64,000 nt of DNA, taken from Datisca glomerata. Taxonomy: Eukaryota; Streptophyta; Magnoliopsida; Cucurbitales; Datiscaceae. Numbering within the stretch: the stretch's first letter is position 1; each line of letters opens with the position of its first letter. This document shows, piece after piece, positions 1-10,682 of this stretch. The notes beneath the pieces are model-generated. The model saw only the letters and a list, made by a program, of their open reading frames with translations. It did no database searches and was not told the origin of the DNA. Location of the stretch: positions 186,001-250,000 of the forward strand of contig QANY01009387.1 in NCBI GenBank assembly GCA_003255025.1. The letters run 5' to 3'. The translations under genes were made by a program, and so were the position numbers.

Positions 1-415
1 ACCAATTTCACACACTTGATCATTTTCAAACACTTAGCTATTTTTTTGTACTGAACCTTGGTCATTTTACACACTTAGCTATATTCACACTTAGCCTTTT
101 TTATATTTTAGTCACGTACACTTTACAATTTTCATTCATTTAGTATTTTTTAACCATTTTCCACTTTTATGCACCTTTTTGTCACTTAGTCATACACTTA
201 GTCATTTTTAAACACTTAATCATTATACATATTTAGTCATTTTCATACATTTAAGCAATTTAACCATTTTTACAAACTTAGCCAATTTCAACACTTAGCT
301 ACTTTTTTGCACTTAGCCATTTTCAAAACTTAGTTATTCTCACAAATTTGCTTATTTTCACACGCTTAACTATTTTCACACACTTAGTCATTTTCAAACA
401 CTTAGCCATTTTAAA
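1..415. repeat. Degenerate AT-rich minisatellite (CACTTAGCCATTTTCA type)
   Basis: About twenty imperfect copies of a 16-25 base unit approximating CACTTAGYYATTTTCA follow each other with little spacer. The same unit, in the same orientation, reappears at about 7105-7260 on the other side of the Mutator-like element. No coding signal is seen. It may be the ancestral array the element landed in, or subterminal repeats of the element; direct rather than inverted orientation favours the first. Confidence 0.8.
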
Positions 416-484
416 TGATCGCTACGTAAGGTTTTTCATTGCTGAGAATAGTTCTGAAGCACTTTGAAATAACTCTCTCATAGT

Positions 485-590
485 AAGATCGTTATGGTCA
501 CATTCCATGCTTTATAGGTGAAACAAGTCAGCTTCGTGAAACAGCTCCCTCGCAGCGATATGGTCACATTCCATGTTTTATGGGTGAAAC
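485..590 (+). repeat. Local tandem duplication of about 66 bases
   Basis: The stretch ATGGTCACATTCCATG followed by a TTTATRGGTGAAACA tail occurs at about 493-524 and again at 559-590. The second copy runs into the open frame that begins the transposase remnant, so the two copies form the start of that gene. Confidence 0.6.
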
Positions 591-2839
591 AATGGTTGAT
601 GGTGATGAGAACAATGATAATGACAATTCCATTTAGGGAGTATTACTGTGGGAGATATGATGATGATGATTTTCAACAAGATGTTAATGATGATGAACTT
701 GAACATTCTGACAGTGATGGTGGGCTTGATATTGATGTTGATGATGATCATGATTTTGAGCTTTATGAAGAAGTAATTCGGGATGATCCGTCAACCTTAC
801 CAGATTTGAATAGAAGATTAGAGGCTAATGCATATCCATCATCAATGCTAAGTAACATTGTATCTTCATCACGACCATCTTATAATGCTCCGAGATTATC
901 GCAACTAGACGATTACGAGCATGTAAGTGTCTCAGATATTTAGATACATAAGAACTCTACCAAGACAAAAATGAGAGTACTTTGAATTTAATATTGTTAA
1001 ATTTAACTTGAGACTTTTGTTTAAGTTAAGATTTAAATTGAACTATGTATTTCATATTTAATGTTTAATTAATGTTAGTGAGGATAGCTCTTCCTAAATT
1101 ATAATCAACAAGAAATTTTTAGTTTGGGGGTGTTACAGTTTTGGTATCAAAGTTTACAAACATTGAAGTTCAAAAGAATTGTTGGACTATTGGCAATCCG
1201 TCAAAACTTTGAGTTTAAAGTCTTCAAATCCATGCCGACATTGCTGGTGATTGTTTATGCTGAGAAAATATGTTCATGGAGGCTACGAGCTATTAAGGTG
1301 TGATTTTCAGAATATTTTAAAATAAAAAAGTTCATAAATACTCTAACGTACTCTTTTGACATCTTACAACACGATCAACGCTCAAGCAACAAGCTTATTG
1401 GTCGGTCATTGCATAAAGTCAAAATGCACGGGTGTTGGATGGATTTATAGGCCGAAAGATATCATCAAAGATGTTCGTAAGGGTTATGGCATCAATATAA
1501 GCCATGACAAAGCTTGGAGGGCTAGGGAAGTTGCATTGGCTCTAGTTCAAAGTTCACCTGAAAGTTCATATTTGAGGCTCCCATCCTACTGTCACATATT
1601 AGAGGCGAAGAATCTAAGTACTGTTACTTATATATAGACTGATGAACATAACCATTTCAAATACTTCTTCATGTCGATTGGAGCCTCGATTCATGGATTA
1701 ATTAATTGTATACGTCCTATAATTGCTGTCGATGGAACATCATTAAAAGCAAAGTACAGGAGGACAATATTCATTGTAACTTCTAAAGATGAGCATAACC
1801 AAGTATATCCACTTGCCTTTGGGATCGCTGACTCTGAGAATGACAGATCATGGGAATGGTTCTTAAATAAGCTACACGGGGTTGTTGGAGACTTGGTATT
1901 TGTGTCGGACAAAAATGAAAGTATAGCAAAGGGTATACTGATCGTCTTCCCACAATCATTTCATGGAGCTTGCATCTACCATATGGGAATGAATATAAAA
2001 TACATGTTCAGAACTAGCAACATCAATCCTTTATTTTTCAACGCAGCCAAGGCCTATCGTGTATCAGAATTTGAGGCATACATGGGTATCATCAACCTAA
2101 GTTCATCAAGGTATTGGGAACTATATTGAGGCGGCTAGATTTGATAGATGGTTTTGTTCTCATTGTGGTGGTAGACGCTATAATATAATGACTATCAACA
2201 TCGCTGAATCCATGAATAACATACTAAAGGATGCTAGAGCCCTCATAATAACAAGTTTAATAGAATATCAGGATGATTTGATGCAACGGTGATATTATCA
2301 ACGTCAGATAGCTGCTTGTGAGACGCACACACAGATGACCAATGTGAGAAGGAGCTTAAAAAGAATCATGATGCTTCTCGCAGACTTTCAGTGGTTGCCT
2401 CAGATATTCACGAGTTTTGTGTAAGTACTAGGGATAGAGAGCATGTTGTGAACTTGCATAAAAAAAAACATACACTTGTCTTGAATTTGATCTAGACTAA
2501 TACCCTTGTGCACATGCGTTAGCTTGTTGTCGACAACACAACATACCTACTTACAGCTTATGCTCGAAGTATTATAAGGCTGAGGCACTAGTGGTAGCTT
2601 ACGTAGAAACAATTCACCCCCTTGGAGATCCAACAGAATGGACTATCAGCGATGAGGTGAGAGAAAGAATTGTCTTGCACCTTATGATGAGACGGTCTAG
2701 TGGGAGGCCCAGGGTAACATATCGTGCGGATGTACAACCAAATAAATGCAGTCGATGTGGATTACACAGACACAATGGACAAACAGGAAAACATACTATC
2801 CCTCTTCACATCTGTGATGAATCACAACCAGACACATAA
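518..2839 (+). pseudogene. MULE transposase, broken into four frames
   Basis: This is a MuDR-family transposase, which cuts and pastes Mutator-like elements. Pieces in order: an acidic Asp-rich N-terminus (518-943); a linker with PKDIIKDVRKGYGINISHDK typical of MULE proteins (1356-1637); the DDE core (1671-2129) with IIAVDGTSLKAKY, then SDSENDRSWEWF-like and VSDKNESIAKG motifs and the HGACIYHM cysteine/histidine segment; a frameshifted helical part (2130-2480); a SWIM zinc finger around 2503-2550 reading PCAHALACC; and a C-terminal CSRCGLHRHN zinc-knuckle-like end (stop at 2837-2839). Stops at 943, 1637 and 2129 and several frame changes mean it cannot make a full protein. The first two DDE aspartates are visible; the third acidic residue is not clear. 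The family call is firm, the exact frame joins are not. Confidence 0.85.
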
Positions 2840-2987
2840 GCTTGTATGTATACTGTTAAATTTTTTTATGTATTTTATCCATCTATTTTTATGTATATTG
2901 TATAGATATTGTATCTATTTTTATCCACCTAAGTAGTTATTTATTTTGGTTAGTAAGCAAACTAATGCAAATTGCATATATTTGATG

Positions 2988-3955
2988 ACTACTTGATGAG
3001 TTCAAGTAGTCACAAATATGGGTTTAAGTAGTGGTTTGTGATTACTTGAACCCTTCAAGTGGTGGTTTGTGATTACTTAAACCCTTCAAATAGTTACATT
3101 GTCTCTGAATAAATCACTTCAAGAATAAAAATGACTACTTGAATGGATAAAGTAGTATTTCTTACTACTTGAAGGGTTCGAGTAGTATTTTTTGACTAGT
3201 TGAAGGGTTCAAGTAATCATTTTTTCTATCACTTGAAAGGTTCAAATAGTAAAAAAAACTATTTGAACCATTCAAGTAGTCATATTGTTTGTTGCCCTTA
3301 GTTTATATAGAGAGCATGTAACTACTTGAAGGGTTCAAGTAATATTTTATTTACTACTTGAAGGGTTCAAGTAGTCAAAAAACACTACTTGAAGCCTTCA
3401 AGTAGTCATATTATTTGTTGTCGTCAGTTTATACAGAGAGCATGTAACTACTTAAAGGGTTCGAGTAATATTTTTTTTACTACTTGAAGAGTTCAACTAG
3501 TATTTTTTTTACTACCTGAAGGGTTCAATTAGTAAAAAAAAACTACTTGAACTCTTCAAGTAGTCATATTATTTGTTGCTGTCAGTTTATACAGAGAGCA
3601 TGTGGCTGCCTGAAGGGTTCACGTAGTAAAAAAATACTACTGAAACCCTTCAGCTAGTCATATTGTTTGTTGCAGTCAGTTTATACAGAGAGTATGTAAC
3701 TACTTGAATAGTTCAAGTAGTAAAAAAAATTACTTGAACCCTTCAAGTAGTCATATTGTTTGTTGTCGTCAGTTTATATAAAGAGCATGTGACTATTCGA
3801 AGGGTTCAAGTATGAAGGGTCCAAGTAGTAAAAAAATACTACTTGAACCCTTCGAATAGTCATATTATTTGTTACCGTCAGTTTATACAGAGAGTATATG
3901 ACTACTTGAAGGGTTCACGTAGTAAAAAAATACTACTTGAACCCTTTAAGTAGTC
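2988..3955. repeat. Palindrome array, block 1
   Basis: Many copies of a near-perfect palindrome of about 23 bases, ACTACTTGAAGGGTTCAAGTAGT or its CCC-centred complement, each able to fold on itself. Pairs of copies are joined by A- or T-runs of 6-9 bases, and in the second half each pair is separated by a conserved spacer containing GTCAGTTTATACAGAGAGCA (near 3296, 3424, 3579, 3675, 3768 and 3877), giving an irregular higher-order unit of roughly 95-155 bases. No gene is seen. Confidence 0.9.
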
Positions 3956-4355
3956 GTTTTTATCTCCTATTACTGAGCAATCAAGACACAGAAATCGGGA
4001 CCATCCACATAATAATCAATCTTGAACCTTTCATTAGTTATAATTTTTTGAATTTCAATCAACAAATATATCCAATAAAAAAACTTATTTTCCAAAAAAA
4101 TGTTTATAAAAAAATTTAGAAATCTAAACAAAAAACAAAAACAAAGTGTTCATGTTCTGCAAGAGCCCCAACTTCCTCAACAATAACCCCAACTTTATGA
4201 ACATCTGTAAAATTCTTCCAGAATGGATGTTACTTTTCTTGGTCAGTTGGGTTCAAAGTCAAAAGAACCTTCAACTACAAATTAACACAAAAAAATGTCA
4301 TTATCTATTGAAAGATACAGATATAGAGTATGTTTCATGATTTATTTAAAAAAAA
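3956..4355. other. Non-coding spacer between palindrome blocks
   Basis: AT-rich spacer with poly-A stretches. Two short open frames (3937-4119 and 4146-4340 on +) show no recognisable domain or coding bias and are probably chance. Nothing else is seen. Confidence 0.5.
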
Positions 4356-4960
4356 AGCACTTGAGCCCCTTCAAATAGTTACCGTATTTTGACTTTCAGA
4401 GTCAAAATCACTATTTGAAGGGTTCAAATAGTCAGTTACAACTATTTGAACCCTTCAAGTAGTGAACAAATCACTACTTGAAGTCTTCAAGTAGTAAGAT
4501 ACAACTACATGAACCCTTCAAGCAGTTACATGTTTTGACTTTCAGAGTCAAATCACTACTTGAGGGTTCAAGTAGTCAGATACAACTACTTGAACCCTTC
4601 AAGTAGTTATATGTTTTGACTTTCAGAGTCAAAATCACTACTTGAATGGTTCAAGTAGTCAGATATAACTACTTGAATCATTCAAGTAGTTACTTGTTTT
4701 TACTTTCAGAGTCAAAATCACTACTTGAAGGGTTCAAGTAGTCATGTACAACTACTTGAAGCCTTCAAGTAGTGAAAAAATCACTACTTGAAGGGTTCAA
4801 GTAGTTAGATATAACCACTTGAACCATTTAAGTAGTTACATGCTTTAACTTCCATAGTCAAAATCACTATTTGAACTCTTTAAAATAGTTACATGTTTTG
4901 ACTTTCAGAGTGAAAATCAGTACTTAAAGGGTCCAAGTAGTCAGATACAACTACTTGACT
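4356..4960. repeat. Palindrome array, block 2
   Basis: The same CTACTTGAACCCTTCAAGTAG palindrome as block 1, but with a different spacer: GTTTTGACTTTCAGAGTC followed by AAAATCACT. The spacer is itself a small palindrome (TGACTTTCAGAGTCA), so hairpin-prone units alternate. The unit is roughly 85-110 bases and occurs about six times, ending beside the DUF1985 remnant. Confidence 0.9.
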
Positions 4961-5060
4961 TGCCACTACATAAATGATAAAACAAGAAAATAAAGTGTTA
5001 TTACCAAATTACGAGCGAAAATATCCTTCTGCACTTGTTCATGCGAAACAATGGTGTTAG

Positions 5061-6016
5061 TCATCTAGTTAAGTAATCTTGGAAAATGATTAGTAACATT
5101 TTTCGTTTACATGTTTCCAGCTGTGGGGATGACCTTATATGCCCAAACTTGTATAAATCAATAATAATTTTTCCACTAATTTTGGAAGGATAAAAAAGAT
5201 GAAGAGGGTAATGAAGATACTTGAAAAGCATGTGGGAAACCCCCAATACGTATGTATACTCAACAATATTTTCCCAACCTTCTTCTTTTTCTTTTTCTGA
5301 CTTCCACCCTCTTCCTCATCATTAACTTCTTTGGGAAGGGCGTTCTTCAAAGCCCGTATGGTCCTCTCAAAGCAAACCTCCCCTCATGGGTAACTATTGC
5401 AATCATCTAGATGATCAACTAGCATCATCCACCTATTATCAATCTTGTTCCTTCTCTCATTCCCAAGCAAAACATGCTCCTGTAAATAAAGTAGCCCTAA
5501 CTTCACAACATCAACATCCTCAACACCTTTGCTTCCGATAAAAACTTCCTCCAACCACTTGTTGTTGATGTTGTTATCACGGTTGAAGTATTGATCCCTA
5601 ATCCTATTAGGGACAGTCTTGTCATATGTCCCAAGATCAGGAGGAGTGTCATAGTGAAGGCCAGTTATCAAATCAAATTCTCTCTTGGAGAACCTTATTT
5701 TTTTTCCAGCTATGAGAAAATACATATCATCTATAGTAGTGAAGTGCTTTGGTGTAGCTTCTCTGAGAAGCATGTGATGACATATGGTTCCAGAAAACTG
5801 GATACTCCGTATGTCCAGCAAATGACTGAAACATGTCTTCCTAAACAGAATCTTCTGAGGTTCAGTGAGCTTCTCATTCAGTTTCGTAATAGCATTTAGG
5901 CTAGAGAGGTAGTTCACTTTTCCAAGGATAATTTCATCATCACGAAAGACTAGAGTCAGGTGAATTTTTGGAGCCATATTTGTTGAATAATGTAAATATA
6001 AAGTAAGTGTCATCAT
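5061..6016 (-). pseudogene. DUF1985-domain protein remnant (MULE passenger gene)
   Basis: The open part (6016 to 5384, 210 codons) shows the DUF1985 pattern: TEPQKILFRKTCFSHLLDI, FSGTICHHMLLRE, then a GKKIRFSKREFDLITGLHY block. DUF1985 proteins of unknown function are common in plants and often sit with ULP1-like peptidases in transposons. The frame hits a TGA where the family has a tryptophan (after DCNSYP), continues as GEVCFERTIRALKNALPK, then runs through a Lys-rich insert and further frame changes to a WAYKVIPTAGNM remnant near 5120-5150. It probably started at one of the methionines 6016 or about 5976. No peptidase domain follows. Function unknown; now a pseudogene. It lies opposite in strand to the transposase and is bounded on both sides by palindrome arrays. 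Confidence 0.7.
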
Positions 6017-6039
6017 TTATTTATACATATAAAAGCACT

Positions 6040-6512
6040 TGATTGCTTACTGAAGGGTTAGAGTAGTTATATAAAACTACTTGAATCCTTCAAGTAGTGA
6101 ACCAGTGACTACTTGAAGGGTTCAAGTAGTTAGATACAATTATTTGAACCTTTTGATTTTCAGAAATAAATCACTACTTGAAGGGTTCAAGTAATCAGAT
6201 ACATCACTTGAACCCTTCAAGTAGTTACTATTTTGAATTTCAGTATCAAAATCACTTCTTGAAGGGTTCAAGTAGTTAGATACACTACTTGAACTCTTTA
6301 AGTAGTGACTTGTTTTGACTTTTAGAACCAAAATCACTACTTTAAGGGTTCAAGTAGTCAGATACACTACTTGAACACTTCAAGTAGTCACTTATTTTCA
6401 TTTCCAGAATCAAAAGGACTACTTGAAGTTTTCAAGTAGTGAGATATTGTTTTCAAATTGAATACTTAAAAGGTTCAAGTAGTCCTAAATAACTACTTAA
6501 CCCTTCAAGTAA
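6040..6512. repeat. Palindrome array, block 3
   Basis: About seven more copies of ACTACTTGAAGGGTTCAAGTAGT with the spacer type of block 2 (GTTTTGACTTTTAGAACC then AAAATCACT). It begins only about 25 bases upstream of the DUF1985 start codon, so blocks 2 and 3 bracket that gene. Confidence 0.9.
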
Positions 6513-7104
6513 CCAATATATTCAAATGGTTATCACATTAATCTATCAAAAACATTAACCAATCGAGACATGCAGAAGGTTATAATCATCAAGAGGGACA
6601 ATCTAAACCCTAGAAGATTTTCTCCTAACCCCAGATATGAAAAAGTTCAGTAAGAAGAATAATGGGCACATGAGTTTCAAATTGACTCTCTAAGTCCTTC
6701 TCTGCGTAAAAAAAAAGTAATGGGTACCTGAGTTTATCCGCAGGTGGGTGTCGTGCCTGGCTATTGTGTTGAAGTGCTCTAAAAACAGAAGAAGATGATG
6801 ACGACGACTTGTAGGGACTGTTTTGCCGAAGATGCGAGAAGAGAGAGCATAGATGAGAATGGAGATGAAGAGGAAGATGAGATAAAAAGAGTGTAAAGAT
6901 AAGAAAGAGAAACATAAGAGACGCGAAGAAGCAAGCAACCGTCTTTTCCTACTTGATGGGTAATGACTTGGGCAGCGTGTGAAAAGTGAAATTCATTTGA
7001 TTTAGTGGGCCAAGGGTATAAATTTCTGAGTTTTGAAAAAGGAGTATAAAAATCCTAACAAAAAATGAAAATGGTATATTTAACCATATAACCCTAAAAA
7101 TTTT
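6513..7104. other. Non-coding right arm of the MULE composite
   Basis: Serine/leucine-rich open frames on the - strand (6625-6938) have no recognisable domain and look like untranslated leader. The end (about 6960-7085) has short GGGTATAAAT- and GGAGTATAAAAATCC-like repeats of the kind seen near transposon termini, but I could not pair them with the left end. Confidence 0.4.
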
Positions 7105-7260
7105 CATGTATTTGTTTGGATGCACTTAGTTATTTTCTTGCACTTAGCCATATTTTCATACACGTAGCTATTTTCACATACTCTTAGCAATATTCATTCA
7201 CTTAGTAATTTGAAGACACTTGGTCATTTTCATACCCGTAGCCATTTTTTACACACATTT
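7105..7260. repeat. CACTTAGCCATTTTCA-type minisatellite, right patch
   Basis: Seven or eight imperfect copies of the same unit found at 1-415, in the same direction, including GCACTTAGCCATATTTTCAT. Its presence on both sides of the MULE segment suggests the element sits inside one former array. Confidence 0.7.
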
Positions 7261-9448
7261 AATTAATTCACCAACACATAAAAAATTTAATTAAGATTCT
7301 CATAAAAAGGATCTCATTCACTAGTGTCATTACATATGAATATTCTTTTTTTATTACAAATCTCTTCTAAACACTAAAAGCACACTTCAAAATTACCTGT
7401 TTACACAACTACACAAATATTTTCATAGAGCACGAACAACCTTGCAACAGATATAACCTAATTTCAGTTGCATCATTTCTACCCTCAAGATCAAGTTACA
7501 ATGCATTCTCATCTCTGATGTACTCTTCGTAGAGTTCCTTCTATCTCTTTAATCTATCCTAAATGAAAAAAGTAATCATGCTATAAGTCAACAAGAAAGA
7601 GAATAGATTTATTACTCTCTAGGGAGAAATAGTATGTTCTTATTTGAAAAAAACTTCCAAAGTAAAGAAATAAGCAAAAGAACAAAAAAATAAGAGTAGA
7701 ATGAGCTAAAACTTAAAAAATTTATACTATGAACAATGAAAAATTTGGTTGGCATACTTCAGTTACTTTTCTACTCTAGGCTAACAATGACATTCTTCCT
7801 TATAGGAACTCTCTGCTCAGCTGTATACCAAAAAACTTGAAAGAAACCTTAAAAATAATTCATTTAGTGCATGACACAAAATGTAAATTTGCTACCCTCA
7901 CCCTCCAACCCATTGATTGCCAAGAAAATTTGTTATCCATAATAGATTCTCAAATACTACTGAATGTCAAAATAATCTGTTCAAATAAATATTTCCTTAC
8001 CAGTTTGCCACTCTTCTAACAATTAAAAATAGTCATTAAACTCACATTCCTTGGTCATCACCAAGCCTCAAGGCTGATATAACAACTTCAGCATATTCAT
8101 CATCAAAATAGACACCCTGTATAATATAAATATAACAGTCATGAAACGAATAGCAAGAAAGGTAAAGTCATGTTACAGCAGCAAACAACCCAACCTTAAT
8201 TATATAGGCTTAACAAATATATAGTTCCTACCTAGAAATTGCAAGAATAATTTTTGGTACTACCCAATCAAATCACCTAACTTCAGAAATTATCTAATTT
8301 GCAGGTGAAATTTAGAGGGAAAGTTTGCTCCTATCGGCTGTATTTTTAGGACATTTTGAATAAATAATTATTTTATTTAAAGCAACGGTTTAGCAAAATA
8401 GAAACAAACACTTATTTCTAAAATTTACCAGGAATTAAAAAATCTTTCATCATATAATCAAAGAAATTTGTAAAACAACTGCATTTACAATGAATGCAAT
8501 AATTTTCAAAATCTAAAAATGATAAGATTGCAAAAGCATGTTCCCTTTATTTTTGTTTTAATATGCCTGTAGCTTAACTTACCTCATGCTCATATAACTG
8601 TAACTAAGTGACGAAAGTTATGATGAAGTCGTCTTAGTAGACAATGATGATGGTAGGCGATATGGTTGTGTTCCAATGCACAAATGCAACATATGATGAC
8701 TAGGTCAAAAGATATTTTAAACTCCATAACATTGTTTCTATTAAGATTGAATTTCTTTATAATTATATCTCATAATAGAGGATGAGTACTATCCTAATGA
8801 TAATTAAAAAGGTAGATATATGTAATTCAGACTAACTAACTTATTTCAATTACACAACTAAAGACATACACGCAATGTATTAACAGGTAAGAATAAACAA
8901 TTCATTAATCCCATTTACCAAACTAAAACAACAACAGCTCTAAACTAAAATGAAAACATAAAGTAGTGCTTTCAATCTCAAGAAAATGAAAACAATTAAT
9001 TCCTGTGAAAAACAAATCATATGCAAACCAAATCGCCAACATGGATGATGGTAGGTGACTAGGGCCAATCACCATCATCCTAATGGCGATTAACTCCTAA
9101 ACGCTACATGCAGGCTCCAAATGCCATGTGGTGTCAGATCCCCAATGGACTAGTGGTGACAACAGACAACACATTGCGACTGGAGCCTTTGTGTGGCGAT
9201 TCGCCACCCAATTCTTCCCTCGTGCACGCGTAAATAACCCAAAACCCAGTCTTTTTTGTATAATGCATATAAAACTCAAGAAAAATCCAGATTCATGCTA
9301 AAAAACTCAGTCTTGGTTCTTATTCAGGTTCAACAACACATAGTAACTTAAAAATGACACAAAAACATATCAATCACAGAAACAAAAGAAAACCCTAATA
9401 TGAATTTACAAAAAAAAAACATTCAAACTTGAAAACCTAAAATCATAC
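7261..9448. other. AT-rich intergenic stretch with coding-like scraps on the - strand
   Basis: Mostly AT-rich with no confident gene. On the - strand three short pieces look protein-like and sit behind splice-acceptor-like sequence: 8044-8118 (FDDEYAEVVISALRLGDDQG after TTATACAG, ending near a GTGAGT donor), 7775-7822 (EQRVPIRKNVIVSLE), and 7487-7560 (KELYEEYIRDENAL). The last carries in-frame stops, and the phases do not join cleanly. They may be a decayed gene or the lost middle and end of the gene whose first exon is at 9449-9681. No family is recognised. Confidence 0.3.
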
Positions 9449-9681
9449 CTTTGATTTTGAAGTAATGATAGAAGAAAGGAAATGAGTGATTGATATACAA
9501 TAATGAGAAACAAAATCCACAGGCTTTGTGCAACAATTCTTGATGTTGAAAATTTTCTTGAGAATGTAGGAGAAGAAGTGGGTGTGGGTTTGAGTTGAGG
9601 GGAGGTTTGAGGTTTTTGAATGCGTTTTGTCTTTTTTAGTGGGTGACCGGCTACATAAGTCATAGGCTTGCAATTCATCAA
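9449..9681 (-). CDS. Possible first coding exon of an unidentified gene
   Basis: An open frame starts at 9681 (two ATGs in a row; a third a few codons on) and ends at a good donor, CAAAG followed by GTATGATTTT, leaving phase 2. The 77 codons give a Ser/Thr/Pro- and Arg/Lys-rich start followed by a hydrophobic stretch (SLWILFLIIVYQSLISFLLS), which could be a signal anchor or single membrane helix. I do not recognise the family. Downstream exons should lie between 9440 and about 7400; candidate pieces there do not join in a consistent frame. It may be an untranslated or chance frame; the splice donor is the main support. Confidence 0.3.
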
Positions 9682-10152
9682 ATGGTCTAGATCTTTCTCA
9701 AAGATCTAACGACTTATATTTAGCCCAGCATCAATGCTGGGAGTCACATGAGTCTCAAGCCTATAAATAGGTTCTTTCTTGTACGTACCAAATGCAATGA
9801 AAATACAGTTTCTCAAATTTTAACACAAACAAAAGTGAAATTACTCTGAATATTCGAGATCGGATTTTAACTTAAAGATATTTACAGTTTGTAAATAATA
9901 TATTCTAAAATATTCCAAACAATAAGGAAAGAACAGGAAGAAAGAAGTTGGTGGGTAAGCAGAACAAACGAGACAAGAAAACCGATCAGAAACAGAACAT
10001 AGCCCAGAAATTGACATTTAAGAACCATGAGCTGAACGAAACGTTCTTTTATTTACAACCACAACAGAAACCCAGATTTTTGTTTTCCATCAGCCACAGA
10101 AAAAAAAACAGAGAAGATGACGAAAATTAAAAAAAGATTATTTTTACACAGA
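9682..10152. other. Intergenic, promoter-like features
   Basis: Contains a perfect inverted repeat CCCAGCATCAATGCTGGG (about 9724-9741) and, some 20 bases on, CCTATAAATAGG at about 9760-9772, which is a TATA-box-like sequence on either strand. It lies upstream of the possible exon at 9449-9681. The right part (9900-10150) is A-rich and is probably the 3' untranslated region of the gene at 10153-10682. Confidence 0.4.
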
Positions 10153-10682
10153 TCAAAAGGAACATTCAATTCTATGCGAACGATCTCTGAGAATTCCATT
10201 GTACAAAGCAATTCGATTTTCTGGAATTTCTTGAACTTGATTTCCATTCATTTCATCTCCACAACTTCTTTTGACTTCTATAGTTGATTTCTTAGCCTTT
10301 TCCTTCAATTCATCACCAACATTTCCACCCTGTTTCTTCACATTCTCTGCAAATTGTACTTTCTTTTTCTTCCTCTTCCTCTTTTTATCATCTACAAAAT
10401 TCAAAATCAAAATCAAATTCAAACCCACCATTGTTACGCTGTCAATCTTCAACAGAATCATGAAAAGAAAGAGACAAAAAGAAAAATTAGAAAGAACCAC
10501 TTACCTGAAGACAAGCAAGAAGGCGGAATGTGCCTGTTTATGTGCTGGGAATCTTGATTCTCGAAAAGGTGAGGCGGAGAGAAAATATTTTTTTGTCGAA
10601 AGAAAGCAACATAAAGCACAGTGCTTGATACGACAATGGCAGTGGCTAAGGCCAAACCATGGGAACAGAGTATAGAAGACAT
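10153..10682 (-). CDS. Small conserved plant protein with N-terminal membrane anchor (function unknown)
   Basis: Two exons: 10682-10505 (59 codons plus one base) and 10391-10153, joined across a GTAAGTGG...TTTTGTAG intron in phase 1, giving 138 aa and stopping at TGA. The N-terminus has a membrane helix (residues about 9-27, GLALATAIVVSSTVLYVAFF), then a Ser/Pro linker. The second exon begins with a basic patch (KKRKRKKKKVQFAENV, about 62-77) and ends with the conserved tail PENRIALYNGILRDRSHR. I recall this pattern (short anchor, a K-[RK]-V-x-F-A-E motif, then NR-x-ALYNG-x-LRDR) from small plant proteins of unknown function. The basic patch right after the anchor suggests a cytosol-facing tail. 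Good splice sites and the family-like C-terminus make it a real gene; the role is unknown. It may run a little upstream of the start into 5' leader to about 10760. Confidence 0.75.

Larger units (their letters stand above)
416..7085. mobile_element. Decayed Mutator-like (MULE) composite carrying a DUF1985-type gene
   Basis: The segment between two patches of the same minisatellite holds a broken MULE transposase on the + strand (518-2839) and, convergent to it, a DUF1985-domain gene remnant on the - strand (5061-6016), separated and flanked by palindromic repeat arrays. MULEs that carry ULP1-like proteases and DUF1985 proteins are known in several plants. No ULP1 peptidase domain is visible here. 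I could not find a clean long terminal inverted repeat or a 9-base target duplication, so the outer limits are approximate and set by where the minisatellite stops. Confidence 0.55.

Noticed and set aside
5591..5899. A + strand frame of 102 codons opposite the DUF1985 gene
   Set aside because: Shadow of the DUF1985 reading frame, which has the family motifs.
2988..6512. CRISPR-like array
   Set aside because: Palindromic units have variable spacing with A/T runs and conserved spacers rather than unique ones, and the DNA is plant nuclear.
6625..6938. Two overlapping hydrophobic/Ser-rich frames on the - strand
   Set aside because: No domain, low complexity, overlapping in two frames; more like a leader or chance.
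10271..10675. + strand frames of 134 and 67 codons
   Set aside because: They are opposite the spliced small membrane protein gene, which has good splice sites and a family-like end.
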